Source: Desulfobulbaceae bacterium
Lineage (GTDB): Bacteria > Desulfobacterota > Desulfobulbia > Desulfobulbales > Desulfocapsaceae
DNA length: 64,000 bases
Direction of reading: 5' to 3'
Assembly: GCA_011390165.1 (NCBI GenBank)
Contig: JAABSV010000003.1
Span: 62,001 to 126,000 of the forward strand
A program made the translations under genes and the position numbers. The notes below the pieces were generated by a model, which was given only the letters and a program-made list of their open reading frames with translations, was not told the origin of the DNA and did not search any database. Below are positions 28,689 to 37,826 of this stretch, one piece after another (position 1 is the stretch's first letter; each line of letters opens with the position of its first letter).

Positions 28689-29456
28689 CTAGAGTTTGGT
28701 GTAGCCGATCGGGTTGGGCGCCACCCGGGCGTAGCCCTTACCCTGGGTGACGATATCCAGGGGCAGGCTGGCGAGGTCGGCCAGATCGACGCTCATTTCC
28801 CGCAGGACGGAATGCTCCATGACCTTCACATAGGTCTTGCAGCCATCGCAGGTAACCACCCGAAAGCCAGGTTCGTCATCGGAGAGGATAGTGGTCAGCA
28901 GGCTGCTGTCACTGTTCTCGCAGTTCGGGCAGCCGATAAAGCGATACTGGCCGGCGGTTCCGCAGTATGAACAGTGCAGGTGCCGTTTCGGTCCTTCGAC
29001 CACCGCAGCCAGCGAGGCCTTGGCAGAACAGAGTGGGCAACGGCCGTTCTCCCAGGTGCTGCCGTCGAGGGGAAAGGATTGGCGCAGGTCGAGCAGGTAG
29101 GGGCGGCTGAACAGAAACAGCACTCTGGCCAGGTCCTCCTCGCTGCATGCCAGTTCGGCAAACTCCGGGGTCTCCCCCAGCGGCAGGCGCAGAAAATCGA
29201 CAGCCCCCAGGGCCAGCGCCTGGGAGAGGGGGGCAAATTCTCCGGCCGGCAGGGTGAAGGTAGCCAGAAAGCGGGCAAAGATCGTTTCGGCGACGTCCCG
29301 GGGGTAGGCCCTGGAGTCCTCGGTGGCGACCGACGAGCGCATCTTCGGGAGGAGTTCGGCCGCTTGTTGCTGAAAGAGCTGCCACCTGGCATAGAGTTCA
29401 AGAGGCTCCTTGAGGTGCGGGCGCTGGTCGATCAGGGGCTGGATAGCGGTGGTCAT
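28689..29456 (-). CDS. fdhE: Formate dehydrogenase accessory protein FdhE
   Basis: A 255-residue FdhE-family protein. It contains four CxxC pairs, CPLC, CSYC, CPNC and CDGC, the rubredoxin-like metal sites of FdhE. In E. coli FdhE is needed for activity of the respiratory formate dehydrogenases. Here it lies 6 kb downstream of fdnGHI on the same strand, behind the peroxidase gene, supporting its role. AAGGAAC precedes the ATG. Confidence 0.88.
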   Translation of the reverse strand: MTTAIQPLIDQRPHLKEPLELYARWQLFQQQAAELLPKMRSSVATEDSRAYPRDVAETIFARFLATFTLPAGEFAPLSQALALGAVDFLRLPLGETPEFAELACSEEDLARVLFLFSRPYLLDLRQSFPLDGSTWENGRCPLCSAKASLAAVVEGPKRHLHCSYCGTAGQYRFIGCPNCENSDSSLLTTILSDDEPGFRVVTCDGCKTYVKVMEHSVLREMSVDLADLASLPLDIVTQGKGYARVAPNPIGYTKL

Positions 29457-29476
29457 ACTGTTCCTTGGTACCTCTT

Positions 29477-30589
29477 TTATGGGATCTTCGGAAAGCGGAA
29501 CTCTTCCGGTTCCCCGGTCAAGCCCTCTTCGAGAAAGGTGAGCAGCTGTTTTTTTTCCGTGTCGGTGAGGTTGAGGGGGGTGAGAACGGCATTTCCCGGG
29601 CCGCCACCGCCGGCAAAAAAATCAAGTACCTCCGCCAGAGTGGCGTAGATGCCGTTGTGCATGTAGGGGGCGGTGCGGGCAATCTCGCGGAGGGTCGGGG
29701 TCTTAAAGGCCTTCCAGTCCTTTTCGTCGCCGGTGATTAGATAGCGGCCGGGGTCTGCCGCCAGGGTGCGGTAGTCGGCATAGTTGTTGAGTTTAGCGAC
29801 AAAGCGGCGGGTGGCGGCAATCTGCGGATCGTTCAGGTGCTCCGGATTCTCCTCGACCTGCAGGGCATGAAACTTGTGGTCAACGAGGATGGGCCCGAAA
29901 TGGCAGCTGACGCACTTCCCCTTGCCGGTGAAGATGGCGTAGCCCTCTTTCGCCTCTGGGGAAAGGGCCTGCTCATTACCGGCGAGAAAGGCATCGAGGG
30001 GGGCGTTACGGGAGACCAGGGTTCGCTCGAAGGCGGCGATGGCCATGGCGATCCGGTACTGGTTGATGTCGCCATCGCCGAAAACTTCGGCAAAGGCCGC
30101 CACGTATTCCGGGACGGCACGGATCTCCTCCGCCACGAAATCGAGGTTCTGGTTCATTTCGAAGGCCGACATCAACGGGAAGAGGGCCTGCTCTTCAAGG
30201 CTTGCCGCCCGTCCGTCGGAGAAGAGATGCTTCTGGAAGGCGACCCCGAACAGGGTGGGAGAATTGCGCCAGTTCCGGGTGGTGGGGTAGCTGAGCGAGA
30301 TGTCCATCCCGTCGCTGAAGCCATCGTTGGGGTCGTGGCAGGTCGAGCAGCTCATCGTTCCGTCGCCGGAAAGCCTCCGGTCGAAGAAAAGTTTTTTGCC
30401 AAGTTCGATTTTTGCTTCGCTCTGCGGGTTCCCCTCGGGTGTTGGGATGTCGCCGATCGGTTCGAGCCGGCTGGCTGGTGCTCCTGGCGGCAGGATCAGC
30501 AACGCCAGCAGCACCAGCAACAACACCAGGGGGAGCAGCAGCACTGGCGGTTCCGGGGACACTCCAGGTAGCCACAATCTCAGTTTCAT
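29477..30589 (-). CDS. Di-heme cytochrome c peroxidase (MauG/CcpA family)
   Basis: A 370-residue protein with an N-terminal hydrophobic segment (about residues 15-36) acting as signal or anchor. Two c-type heme motifs follow, CSTCH and CVSCH, each in its own cytochrome domain. The family reduces hydrogen peroxide in the periplasm or, as MauG, modifies proteins. The FSDGRA segment after the first heme, a His/Phe-rich ligand region and PYMHNG near the C-terminus are family features. The ATG at 30589 has GGAGG upstream, whereas the frame to 30661 invades the dsbA-like gene. It is 7 nt downstream of the selenocysteine DsbA-like gene. Confidence 0.88.
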   Translation of the reverse strand: MKLRLWLPGVSPEPPVLLLPLVLLLVLLALLILPPGAPASRLEPIGDIPTPEGNPQSEAKIELGKKLFFDRRLSGDGTMSCSTCHDPNDGFSDGMDISLSYPTTRNWRNSPTLFGVAFQKHLFSDGRAASLEEQALFPLMSAFEMNQNLDFVAEEIRAVPEYVAAFAEVFGDGDINQYRIAMAIAAFERTLVSRNAPLDAFLAGNEQALSPEAKEGYAIFTGKGKCVSCHFGPILVDHKFHALQVEENPEHLNDPQIAATRRFVAKLNNYADYRTLAADPGRYLITGDEKDWKAFKTPTLREIARTAPYMHNGIYATLAEVLDFFAGGGGPGNAVLTPLNLTDTEKKQLLTFLEEGLTGEPEEFRFPKIP

Positions 30590-30596
30590 CACCGTT

Positions 30597-31190
30597 TCAG
30601 CCTCCGGTCTGGTGGAGGATTTGGTCGATAATCTTTTTGAAGTAGGCAAAGGGTCGTTCACCGATCACTTGCCGGTCGTTGATATAGAAGGTGGGGGTGT
30701 TGTAGAGATCAACCGATTCGGCCAGCTTGATGTCCCGGTCAATCTCGGCGGCATGTCTGCCGCTGTCGATGGCCTCGGTAAAGTCCTTCACATTGAGGCC
30801 AAGCTCCTCAGCATAGGCGATCAGGCTGGCCCGGTCAAGCTTGGGTGAGCGGCTAAGGAGGATATCGTGCATCTCCCAGTATTTTCCCTGCTCCCGAGCC
30901 GCCAGTGAGGCCTCGGCGGCAATCCTGGCGAAATCACGGTACTTGTAGGGATAGTTTTTGATCACTATCCTGATCTTGCCGGGGTAGGTTGCCAGCAGCT
31001 GTTTGACGGTCGGACCGGCCGCCACACAGTGGGGTCACTGGAAGTCGATGAATTCGATGATGGTAATCGGTGCATCCTCGGGTCCCAGAGTGGGGGAGTC
31101 ACCGATCGGTATCGAGGTACTCGTCTCCGCCGCCTGGGCGGTGGCGAAGAGGAGGAGCAGAGCAGTCAACAGGATAATTTTCCGTATCAT
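30597..31190 (-). CDS. DsbA-like thiol oxidoreductase with in-frame UGA (selenocysteine in a U-P-H-C active site)
   Basis: One frame runs from ATG 31190 to the stop at 30597 (197 residues) if the TGA at 31037-31035 is read through. The N-terminus is a signal peptide (MIRKIILL..., cut near QA-20). The sequence around the TGA reads EFIDFQ-TGA-PHC, exactly where DsbA-type proteins have CPHC, so the TGA replaces the first catalytic Cys as residue 52. The rest continues in frame as a normal thioredoxin-fold DsbA/Com1-like domain, with helical insert and NTPTFYINDRQV at the cis-proline region. A selenocysteine fdnG lies in the same cluster. DsbA-like selenoproteins have been predicted from other delta-proteobacteria, but function is not established. 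No clear ribosome site precedes the ATG. Confidence 0.82.
30999..31037 (-). promoter_or_regulatory. UGA codon and candidate SECIS of the dsbA-like gene
   Basis: The mRNA after UGA is GC-rich. Counting U of UGA as 1, GGUC occupies 22-25, the same place as in the E. coli fdhF SECIS as I recall it. A 4-bp CGGU/ACCG stem can form there. The fold is not textbook, so this is a candidate only. Confidence 0.5.
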
Positions 31191-31194
31191 GGTA

Positions 31195-31224
31195 AACAAA
31201 AAGGGGGATACCGTGGTACCCCCC
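31195..31224 (-). terminator. Intrinsic terminator after fdnI, directly before the dsbA-like gene
   Basis: On the minus strand GGGGG-TACC pairs with GGTA-TCCCCC around an AC loop (stem within 31203-31224) and is followed by TTTTTG. It ends only 4-5 nt before the ATG of the selenocysteine dsbA-like gene. It may be a terminator of fdnGHI or an attenuator. Confidence 0.75.
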
Positions 31225-31258
31225 CTCTCCTCAGACTAGAGTAACAGTGCGCAGGGGG

Positions 31259-31864
31259 TTACATTTTCCCAACTGCCTTTATCCATTTCGGGTGCTTCTT
31301 TTTCGCCTCGTTGAGCGGCATCATACCGGTGAGCATGATCTGCAGGGTCCCCGGGTTGGCCAGGGTACCGAGGTAGATATGGACCGGCACGGCGATGACG
31401 AAGATGATGAAGGCCACATTATGGACGATGTGGGAGAGAAGCAACATGCTGGCATCTTCCTTCAAGAACCACATTCCGAAGCCGGAGAGGGCGATGGCGA
31501 TCCCGGCGACTACAATGGCCAGATAGTAGAGTTTCTGTCCGGGGTTGTACTTGCCCATGGGCGGGACCTTCACCTTGTGCGACAGATAGCCGCCAGCGAC
31601 CTTGAACCATTGCCAGTCATCGGCGTCGTACTCGAAGGCGTCTTTCAGATAGTGGCGCATGGAGTAGAGCAGGGAGAGGCAGAAGACCACCCCGCCCCAG
31701 TTGTGCACCTCTTTCATCGTGTTCACTCCGCCAAAGAGCGAACTGACCCATTCAAGGTGGAACAGGAAGGCGAATCCGGTGATACCCAGCAGGATGCAAC
31801 TTCCGGCGAGTATCCAGTGGTTCACCACCTCATCAACGCTGGATTTTCTTACCATCTCTGCCAT
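31259..31864 (-). CDS. fdnI: Formate dehydrogenase, cytochrome b (gamma) subunit
   Basis: A 201-residue membrane protein with four hydrophobic helices of the formate dehydrogenase gamma/cytochrome b556 family. Histidines in VNHWILAG, EVHNWGG and SHIVHN are likely heme b ligands. It passes electrons from the periplasmic catalytic and Fe-S subunits to the quinone pool. The ATG at 31864 has AGGAGGTGTG before it; an upstream frame to 31936 overlaps fdnH and is rejected. It follows fdnH by 1 nt and ends before a strong terminator. Confidence 0.88.
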   Translation of the reverse strand: MAEMVRKSSVDEVVNHWILAGSCILLGITGFAFLFHLEWVSSLFGGVNTMKEVHNWGGVVFCLSLLYSMRHYLKDAFEYDADDWQWFKVAGGYLSHKVKVPPMGKYNPGQKLYYLAIVVAGIAIALSGFGMWFLKEDASMLLLSHIVHNVAFIIFVIAVPVHIYLGTLANPGTLQIMLTGMMPLNEAKKKHPKWIKAVGKM

Positions 31865-31865
31865 A

Positions 31866-32636
31866 TCACACCTCCTCTTCCTTTTCCTTGTGGGGGCCAA
31901 TGGCCAGATAGTGGACAGCAGCCGCGGCAACCACACCGCCCAGCCCGATGAGCGAGAGTGGCTTCAGGTAGTTGTGCCAGAAGACCACACTGCTCGGGAT
32001 AGCCGGGTTTTCCTTCATCCCGTAGAGCTTCGGTTCCTCCTTGAAGGCGTAGACCGAACCCAGGCCATGGAGATCGTTTTCACCGTACAAGGTGGTGTAG
32101 CCCTCCTTCTTCGCGGTGTCGATCAGTTCCGCCCGGTCGCCATATTTCAGGGCGCCGGTGGGGCAGGTCTTGACGCAGGCCGGGTCCATGCCGTTGGCAA
32201 TCCGGTCGAAGCAGAGGTGGCACTTGGTCACCTTGCCCTCGCCGTCGTAGCGCGGTACGTCGAAGGGGCAGGCGGTGACACAGAGCTTGCAGCCGATGCA
32301 CTTGTCCCGGTCAAAGGCCACTGCCCCCTCGGCCGTCTTATAGAGGGCACCGGAGGGACAGATGGTGACACAGCCGGCATCTTCACAGTGCATGCAGCGC
32401 CGGCTGAGGAAGAGCCAGCGGACCAGGTTCTCCTTGAAGGGGACTTCACTGTACTGGATGATGTTGTAGGCGGCACTGGCCAGATCAGGCGGGTTCTGGT
32501 AGGTGCCGTTGTTAGTGGTTTTGATGGCTGGCAGCTGGTTCCAGGACTTGCAGGCAACCTGACAGGCCCTGCAGCCGATACAAGCCTCCGGGGTGACGAG
32601 AATCGCTTTGCGGTTTTTTGATGTATCGTTTGCCAT
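31866..32636 (-). CDS. fdnH: Formate dehydrogenase, iron-sulfur (beta) subunit
   Basis: A 256-residue ferredoxin-type subunit with four 4Fe-4S motifs: CIGCRACQVAC, CMHCEDAGCVTIC, CIGCKLCVTAC and CHLC...CVKTC. A single C-terminal membrane helix (SLIGLGGVVAAAAVHYLA) anchors it, as in FdnH/FdoH. It lacks its own signal peptide and should be exported with FdnG through Tat. It lies 10 nt after fdnG and 1 nt before fdnI. Confidence 0.9.
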   Translation of the reverse strand: MANDTSKNRKAILVTPEACIGCRACQVACKSWNQLPAIKTTNNGTYQNPPDLASAAYNIIQYSEVPFKENLVRWLFLSRRCMHCEDAGCVTICPSGALYKTAEGAVAFDRDKCIGCKLCVTACPFDVPRYDGEGKVTKCHLCFDRIANGMDPACVKTCPTGALKYGDRAELIDTAKKEGYTTLYGENDLHGLGSVYAFKEEPKLYGMKENPAIPSSVVFWHNYLKPLSLIGLGGVVAAAAVHYLAIGPHKEKEEEV

Positions 32637-32646
32637 ATCGTGCCCC

Positions 32647-35600
32647 CTATGCCTTCCGGACGTTGACCATGAAGGCCTTCGACTCGGGTATCATTGTGTT
32701 CGCATCACCCACGTTTGGCGTCAGCAGGTTGGCGCTGTCGTAGCCGCTGCCATCCTCGGGAAACTGCCAGCCAAAGTGCCAGGGAAGGCCGACCTGATGG
32801 ACTGTCGAGTTCTCGATGCGGAAAGGCTTGAACCGCTCGGAGACCATCGCCACCGCCTTTACTTCGCCACGACCGGAGGAGACGACCACCGTATCGCCAT
32901 TGTTCAAACCAAGCTCCTTGGCCAGTTCGAAGCTCAGTTCGACGAAGTTCTGGGGCTGCATTTCCAGCAACCAGGAGCAGTGTCTGGTCATACAGCCGGT
33001 CTGCCAGTGCTCGGAGACCCGGTACGTGGTGCAGACGAAGGGATAGCGCAGGTCACAGGAGAAAAAGGCATCCATCTCGTCGCCGAAGATCAAGATGGTC
33101 GGGTTGATCCGCTGTTTCGACATCGAGTTGACCTCGAGCGGACACTCGAGCGCCTCGTAATGCTCGGGGAAGGGTCCTTCTGCCAGACCGGGGCCGAAGA
33201 TCGAGGCGATCCCATCCGGTTTCATGATGAAGGGGAGCCCGCCGGAAATCCCCATCGGCGGTGCGCCGCCATCGGGAACATCACCCAGCCACTTTTTCGA
33301 CTCCGCATCCCATTTAAGCAGCGGCCGTTTCGGATCCCAGGGCTGCCCCTGCAGATCCACCGAGGCCCGGTTGTAGATGATCCGGCGGTTCACCGGCCAG
33401 GTCCAGGCCCAGCCGGAGAAGAGGCCCAGTCCGGTGGGGTCATCCTTGCCACGCCGGGCCATCATGTTGACCGGCTTACCTTCCTTCGTTACATAGGAGT
33501 TGCAGTAGAGCCAGTTGCCGCTGGAGGTGCTGCCATCGTCGCGGAGGAGGGCAAAACTGCCCACCAGATCGCCTTTCTTGCCCACCAGTTTTGGTGGGGT
33601 GGCCTTGTTGTCATAGACATCTTCCAGGTAGTAGCCGTTGATCTCCTTGGCCACCGCATGGATGTCGATGTGCTTCACCTTGCCGGCGGCATCCTTGTCG
33701 CCGTACTCCCAGCTGAGGTTGACGATGGGGTCGGGGTTGGCCCCACCCTCCTGGCGGTAGAGTTCCCGTACCTTGAAGTAGAGATCGTTGATGATCTCTC
33801 CATCCGGCATCGACTGGCCGATCGGGTCGACCGCCTTGTAGCGCCACTGTCCCATCCGGCCGGAGTTGGTTATACTGCCCTCTTTTTCCAGGAAGGAGCA
33901 GCAGGGAAGCATGAACACCTCGGTCTGGATATCTTTCGGGTTCATGCCGGGACCGCGCCAGAAGGAGGCCGTCTCGTTGTCAAAGAGGTTGACGTTGACC
34001 AGCCATTTCAGCTTGGTCATGGCGACCCGGGTCTTGTTGGAGTTGGCCCCGGAACAGGCCGGGTTCTGCCCCCAGGCGAAGAAACCGTCAAAGTCGCCTT
34101 TGAGCATCTTGTCAAAGATCATCAGCCAGGAGGCGTTCACCCCGACATCCAGCTTCGGCAGCCACGGGTAGCCGAAATCGTTCTCCTTGGTCGCCGCCTC
34201 GCCGTAAACCGCCTTGAGGTAGCTGGTGATGTACTTGCCGCGGTTGGACCACCAGTTCAGACTCCCCTTTTCCTTGGTTTTCGGGGTGGTCTTGTCGATA
34301 TAGGTGGCCAGATCGACCAGCGAGGCGTTGGGGGTCGGCAGGTATCCGGGGAGAATATGAAAGAGGATGCCGTAATCGGTGGAGCCCTGGACGTTGGACT
34401 CGCCACGGAGGGCATTCACCCCGCCGCCGGGCATGCCGACGTTGCCGAGGAGCAGCTGGATGATCGCCATGGCACGGATGTTCTGGGTGCCGACGGTGTG
34501 CTGGGTCCAGCCCATGGCGTAGCATTCGGTACCGACTCGGTCCGGGGTGCCGGTGGAACCGTAGACCTTGTATACCTCAAGGAGCTTATCCAGCGGTGTC
34601 CCGGTGATGTTCGACACCTTTTCCGGGAGATAGCGGTCGTACTGTTTTCGCAGCAACTGGAAGACGCAGTTCGGGTCTTCCAGGCTGGGATCCTTGAGGA
34701 CTATCCCTTCTTCGTCCTTCTGGAAGCTCCAGGAGGACTTGTCGTACTTGCGTTTCTCCTCGTTGTAGCCGGAGTAGAGGCCATCCAGGTCAGCCGGCCC
34801 TTTGAAGTCCGGGTTTACCAGGAAGGAGGCGTTGGTGTAGTTGACGATGTACTCTTTAAAGTAGAGATTGTTCTCCAGAATGTAGCGGATCATGCCGCCA
34901 AGGAAGGCGATATCGGTCCCGGAACGAAGCGGGGCGTAGAGGTCGGCCTTCGCCGCCGTCTGGGAAAAACGGGGATCAACGCAGATCAGTTTCGCCCCCT
35001 TCTCCTGGGCCCGCATGATCCACTTCATTGAAATCGGATGGTTGGAAGCCGGATTGCCCCCCATTGCCAGAATGACATCGGCATTCTTGAGATCGATCCA
35101 GTGGTTGGTCATTGCACCGCGTCCGAACGACTCTGCCAGAGCCGCAACAGTAGCGGAGTGTCAGATACGTGCCTGGTGTTCGACGTACACCAGGCCCCAG
35201 GACCGGACAAGTTTTTGCAGGAGGTAGCACTCCTCGTTATCGAGAGCGGCACTGCCGACATGGGCGATGGACTCCAGGCGGTTGACCGGAACCTCTTTCT
35301 CAACCTCGATGACGCTGCCGTCCGGCTGGGTTTCCTTGACCTTGACGGTGGAGAAGGGCTTGAAGTTTTTGTCACGGCTCTCTTTGACCAGTTTGGCGAT
35401 CCGGTCCAGGGCCCAGTCCCACTCGACCTCCTTCCAGGCGGTTGCGCCCGGTTCCCGGTAGAGTGGTTTTTTTACCCGGGTCTCGTTGTTGGGAAGCTGG
35501 TAGACGGATGCCCCCTTGGAACAGAGCGTCCCCTCGCTGATCGGGTGATCCGGGTCACCTTCGGTGTTGATCACCTTGCCGTTTTCGGCGTACACCATGA

Positions 35601-35766
35601 TACCGCACCCGACGGAGCAGTATGGACAGATCGTCGTCGTCTGCTTGGCGTTCTTGATCCGCAGGTCCCTGGCATAGGCCTTGGCGGGATCGAGATTGAC
35701 GCCGAGCGATGCGAGCAGAACGGAGCTGCCTGTCAGCTTCATAAAACCGCGCCTTGATACTCCCAT
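32647..35766 (-). CDS. fdnG: Selenocysteine formate dehydrogenase, catalytic (alpha) subunit, read through in-frame UGA
   Basis: One frame of 1040 codons from ATG 35766 to stop 32647 if TGA at 35163-35161 (codon 202) is selenocysteine. The residues around it, HQARI-U-HSATVAALAESFGRGAMTNHW, match the active site of FdnG/FdoG. The N-terminus carries a twin-arginine signal (SRRGFMK). A 4Fe-4S motif CPYCSVGCG follows, then molybdopterin guanine dinucleotide domains. It oxidises formate to CO2 in the periplasm. AAGGAGG precedes the ATG. Automatic callers split it into two genes at the UGA. FdnH, FdnI and FdhE nearby confirm the complex. Confidence 0.95.
35125..35163 (-). promoter_or_regulatory. 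UGA codon and candidate SECIS of fdnG
   Basis: Counting U of UGA as 1, nucleotides 20-26 pair with 30-36 (seven pairs, one G-U), closing a GGC loop at 27-29. A G at the start of the apical loop 16-37 nt after UGA fits the usual bacterial SECIS model. Confidence 0.65.
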
Positions 35767-36217
35767 TGAAACCTCCTTGTTGTGATCAGGATCTTCTAAC
35801 CGCCACCTTGTCCCGCAAGTCGGCAGGAAACTGATGTACATCCTATTTTTACCACACGTCAGTATACGGGATGCAGGCTGAGAATAAAATCGGTCTATTG
35901 CCTTTTCTCGCCCTGAAGAAACCGTACCGTGATGTACTCTTTTGGTAAAATTAAAGCTAAGTTTCCAGTAGTTTTTGCTGTGCGGAATTAGCTTATTTCC
36001 CGGTAAGCGTTTTACTTACAAGTAGCACTTTGCTGCCAGGCACGAGCATCCCCCAGCCGCGGCCTGCATCCCTCTGGCCAGTGGTCCGTGGCTGAGGCCA
36101 TGGGGGAGAGAAAGTGCTTGTCGGGCGGGCTGTGTCCGGATAGGATGGCAACCATTGTCGGCCACCCCGATCTGCCTCCCCTCGGGATGGCAGGTACCGG
36201 TGCGGAAACCAGAGAGT
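35767..36217. other. Divergent intergenic region before fdnG
   Basis: About 450 bp without a gene. It should contain the fdnG promoter on the minus strand. A TATACT box is visible at about 35867-35862, without a matching -35, suggesting an activator. A small inverted repeat GTAAG (36003-36007) / CTTAC (36015-36019) is present. No FNR-type TTGAT-N4-ATCAA site was seen. Confidence 0.4.
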
Positions 36218-37768
36218 ATGGAGCGAAAGAAAACGATGCACGCCAAAAAAAGCCAGGCACCCCCCGCCGTCGCCAGCGGCATTCTGGAGGCAACCCTCTT
36301 TGTCTGCGGGGCGGTGGTGATGGTCTACGAGATCACCGGGGCCCGCCTGCTGGCACCACATATCGGCACCTCCACCTATATTTGGACCAGCCTGATCGGC
36401 GTCATCCTTGCCGCCCTCAGCCTCGGCTACTGGTTGGGTGGCCAGGCCGCCGACCGCGGGGCAAAGCTGAGTTATCTCGCCGGGGTGCTTTTCCTGGCAG
36501 GTGGCGCGGTGGCGGTAACCATCTTTGCCGGCGACCTTCTCCTCACGGTGATCGCCGCTTCCACCCTGCTCCTGCAGATTCAGGCGGTGCTGGCGGCGCT
36601 CCTTCTCTTTGCACCGGCGGCGGTGCTCCTCGGCTTCGTCACCCCCTATGCGGTTCGCCTGAAGATCTCCTCCCTTGCCGACTCCGGCCGGGTGGTCGGC
36701 AGACTCTACGCCATCTCCACCCTGGGCAGCATCTTCGGCACCTTTCTGGCCGGCTTCTACCTTCTCCCCTTTATCGGCACCACCCGGACCCTCTATCTGG
36801 TCGCCGGCTCCCTGTTCCTCCTTGCCGCCCTTCTTGTCCCCTTTGCCCTGAATTGGTTCCGGGTGACGGTGCTGCTCATCTTTCTTGGCGGAATCGCCGC
36901 CCAGGAAATGCGGGGCCGGTATCTGGCCTCGGCCCACGACCTCCACCGCACCGACACCGAGTACAGCGCCGTGCAGATCTTCACCACCACCGAAGCACAA
37001 AGCGGCCGCAAGGTCCGCAACCTGCTCATTGACCCGCACTATACCCAGTCGCGGATGTACCTCGACTCCGACGATCTGGTCTCCGTCTACACCCGCTATT
37101 ACCACCTGATCCGCCATTTTCGGCCGGGATTTGAACGGGCCCTGATGATCGGTGGGGCCGGCTATTCCTTTCCCAAGGCCTACCTGCAGCGCTACCCGGA
37201 GGCACTGCTGGAAGTGGTGGAGATCGATCCGGGGATGACCGCCCTGGCCAGGCGTTTTTTCCGCCTGGAGGAAAACCCCCGGTTGGAGATCCACCACCAG
37301 GATGGCCGGGTCTTTCTCAACCGGGCCGAGAGCGGCCGCTACGATGCGCTGCTGCTCGACGCCTTTGGCTCACTCTTCTCGGTCCCCTTCCAGCTGACCA
37401 CCATCGAGGCGGTGCGGCAGATTTACCGGGTGTTGCGCGAAGACGGGGTGGTGATCTTCAACATCGGTGGGGCCATGGAAGGGCCGGCGAGTGGATTTTT
37501 TCAGGCTGAACTGGCCACCTACCGGGAGGTCTTCCCCCAGGTCCACCTCTTCAAGGTCTCGCCCCATCGCCGGGCCGACCAGGTGCAGAACTTGATCCTG
37601 GTCGCCAGCCGGCGGCAGGCAACCTTCCCCCTGCACAGTGCCGACCCGGAAATCAGCGCCATGCTCGCCCTCCGCCAGCCCTTGCCGGAGATTGCCCGGA
37701 GACCGGTGCTCACCGATGACCGGGCGCCGGTGGAACACTACAACTCCTTCGCCCAGAACCATCCCTGA
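36218..37768 (+). CDS. Membrane protein with fused spermidine-synthase-like domain
   Basis: A 516-residue protein. The first ~230 residues form about seven membrane helices. The remaining part is a methyltransferase/spermidine-synthase fold with MIGGAGYSFPKAY (glycine motif), VVEIDPGM (ribose/nucleoside acid) and LLLDAFGS. Such fusions are common in delta-proteobacteria and are annotated as polyamine-synthase-like, but substrate and product are not established. Start could be ATG 36218 or 36236 (MHAKK); neither has a strong ribosome site. It is convergent with the YgjV-like gene. Confidence 0.75.
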   Translation: MERKKTMHAKKSQAPPAVASGILEATLFVCGAVVMVYEITGARLLAPHIGTSTYIWTSLIGVILAALSLGYWLGGQAADRGAKLSYLAGVLFLAGGAVAVTIFAGDLLLTVIAASTLLLQIQAVLAALLLFAPAAVLLGFVTPYAVRLKISSLADSGRVVGRLYAISTLGSIFGTFLAGFYLLPFIGTTRTLYLVAGSLFLLAALLVPFALNWFRVTVLLIFLGGIAAQEMRGRYLASAHDLHRTDTEYSAVQIFTTTEAQSGRKVRNLLIDPHYTQSRMYLDSDDLVSVYTRYYHLIRHFRPGFERALMIGGAGYSFPKAYLQRYPEALLEVVEIDPGMTALARRFFRLEENPRLEIHHQDGRVFLNRAESGRYDALLLDAFGSLFSVPFQLTTIEAVRQIYRVLREDGVVIFNIGGAMEGPASGFFQAELATYREVFPQVHLFKVSPHRRADQVQNLILVASRRQATFPLHSADPEISAMLALRQPLPEIARRPVLTDDRAPVEHYNSFAQNHP

Positions 37769-37826
37769 TCATCTTCCTCGTTTCGCTGCCCCCCATCCGG
37801 GCCGGCCCCTTCGCCGCACCGCCGCT

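Noticed and set aside
31035-31037. Nonsense mutation in the DsbA-like gene
   Set aside because: The TGA replaces the catalytic cysteine precisely. No other damage is seen and the organism decodes Sec.
32593-35031. 812-codon plus-strand frame over fdnG
   Set aside because: Same antisense effect; the minus frame is a clear formate dehydrogenase.
35161-35163. Nonsense mutation splitting formate dehydrogenase into a pseudogene
   Set aside because: The TGA is at the exact selenocysteine site, the frame is intact on both sides and accessory FdhE is present.
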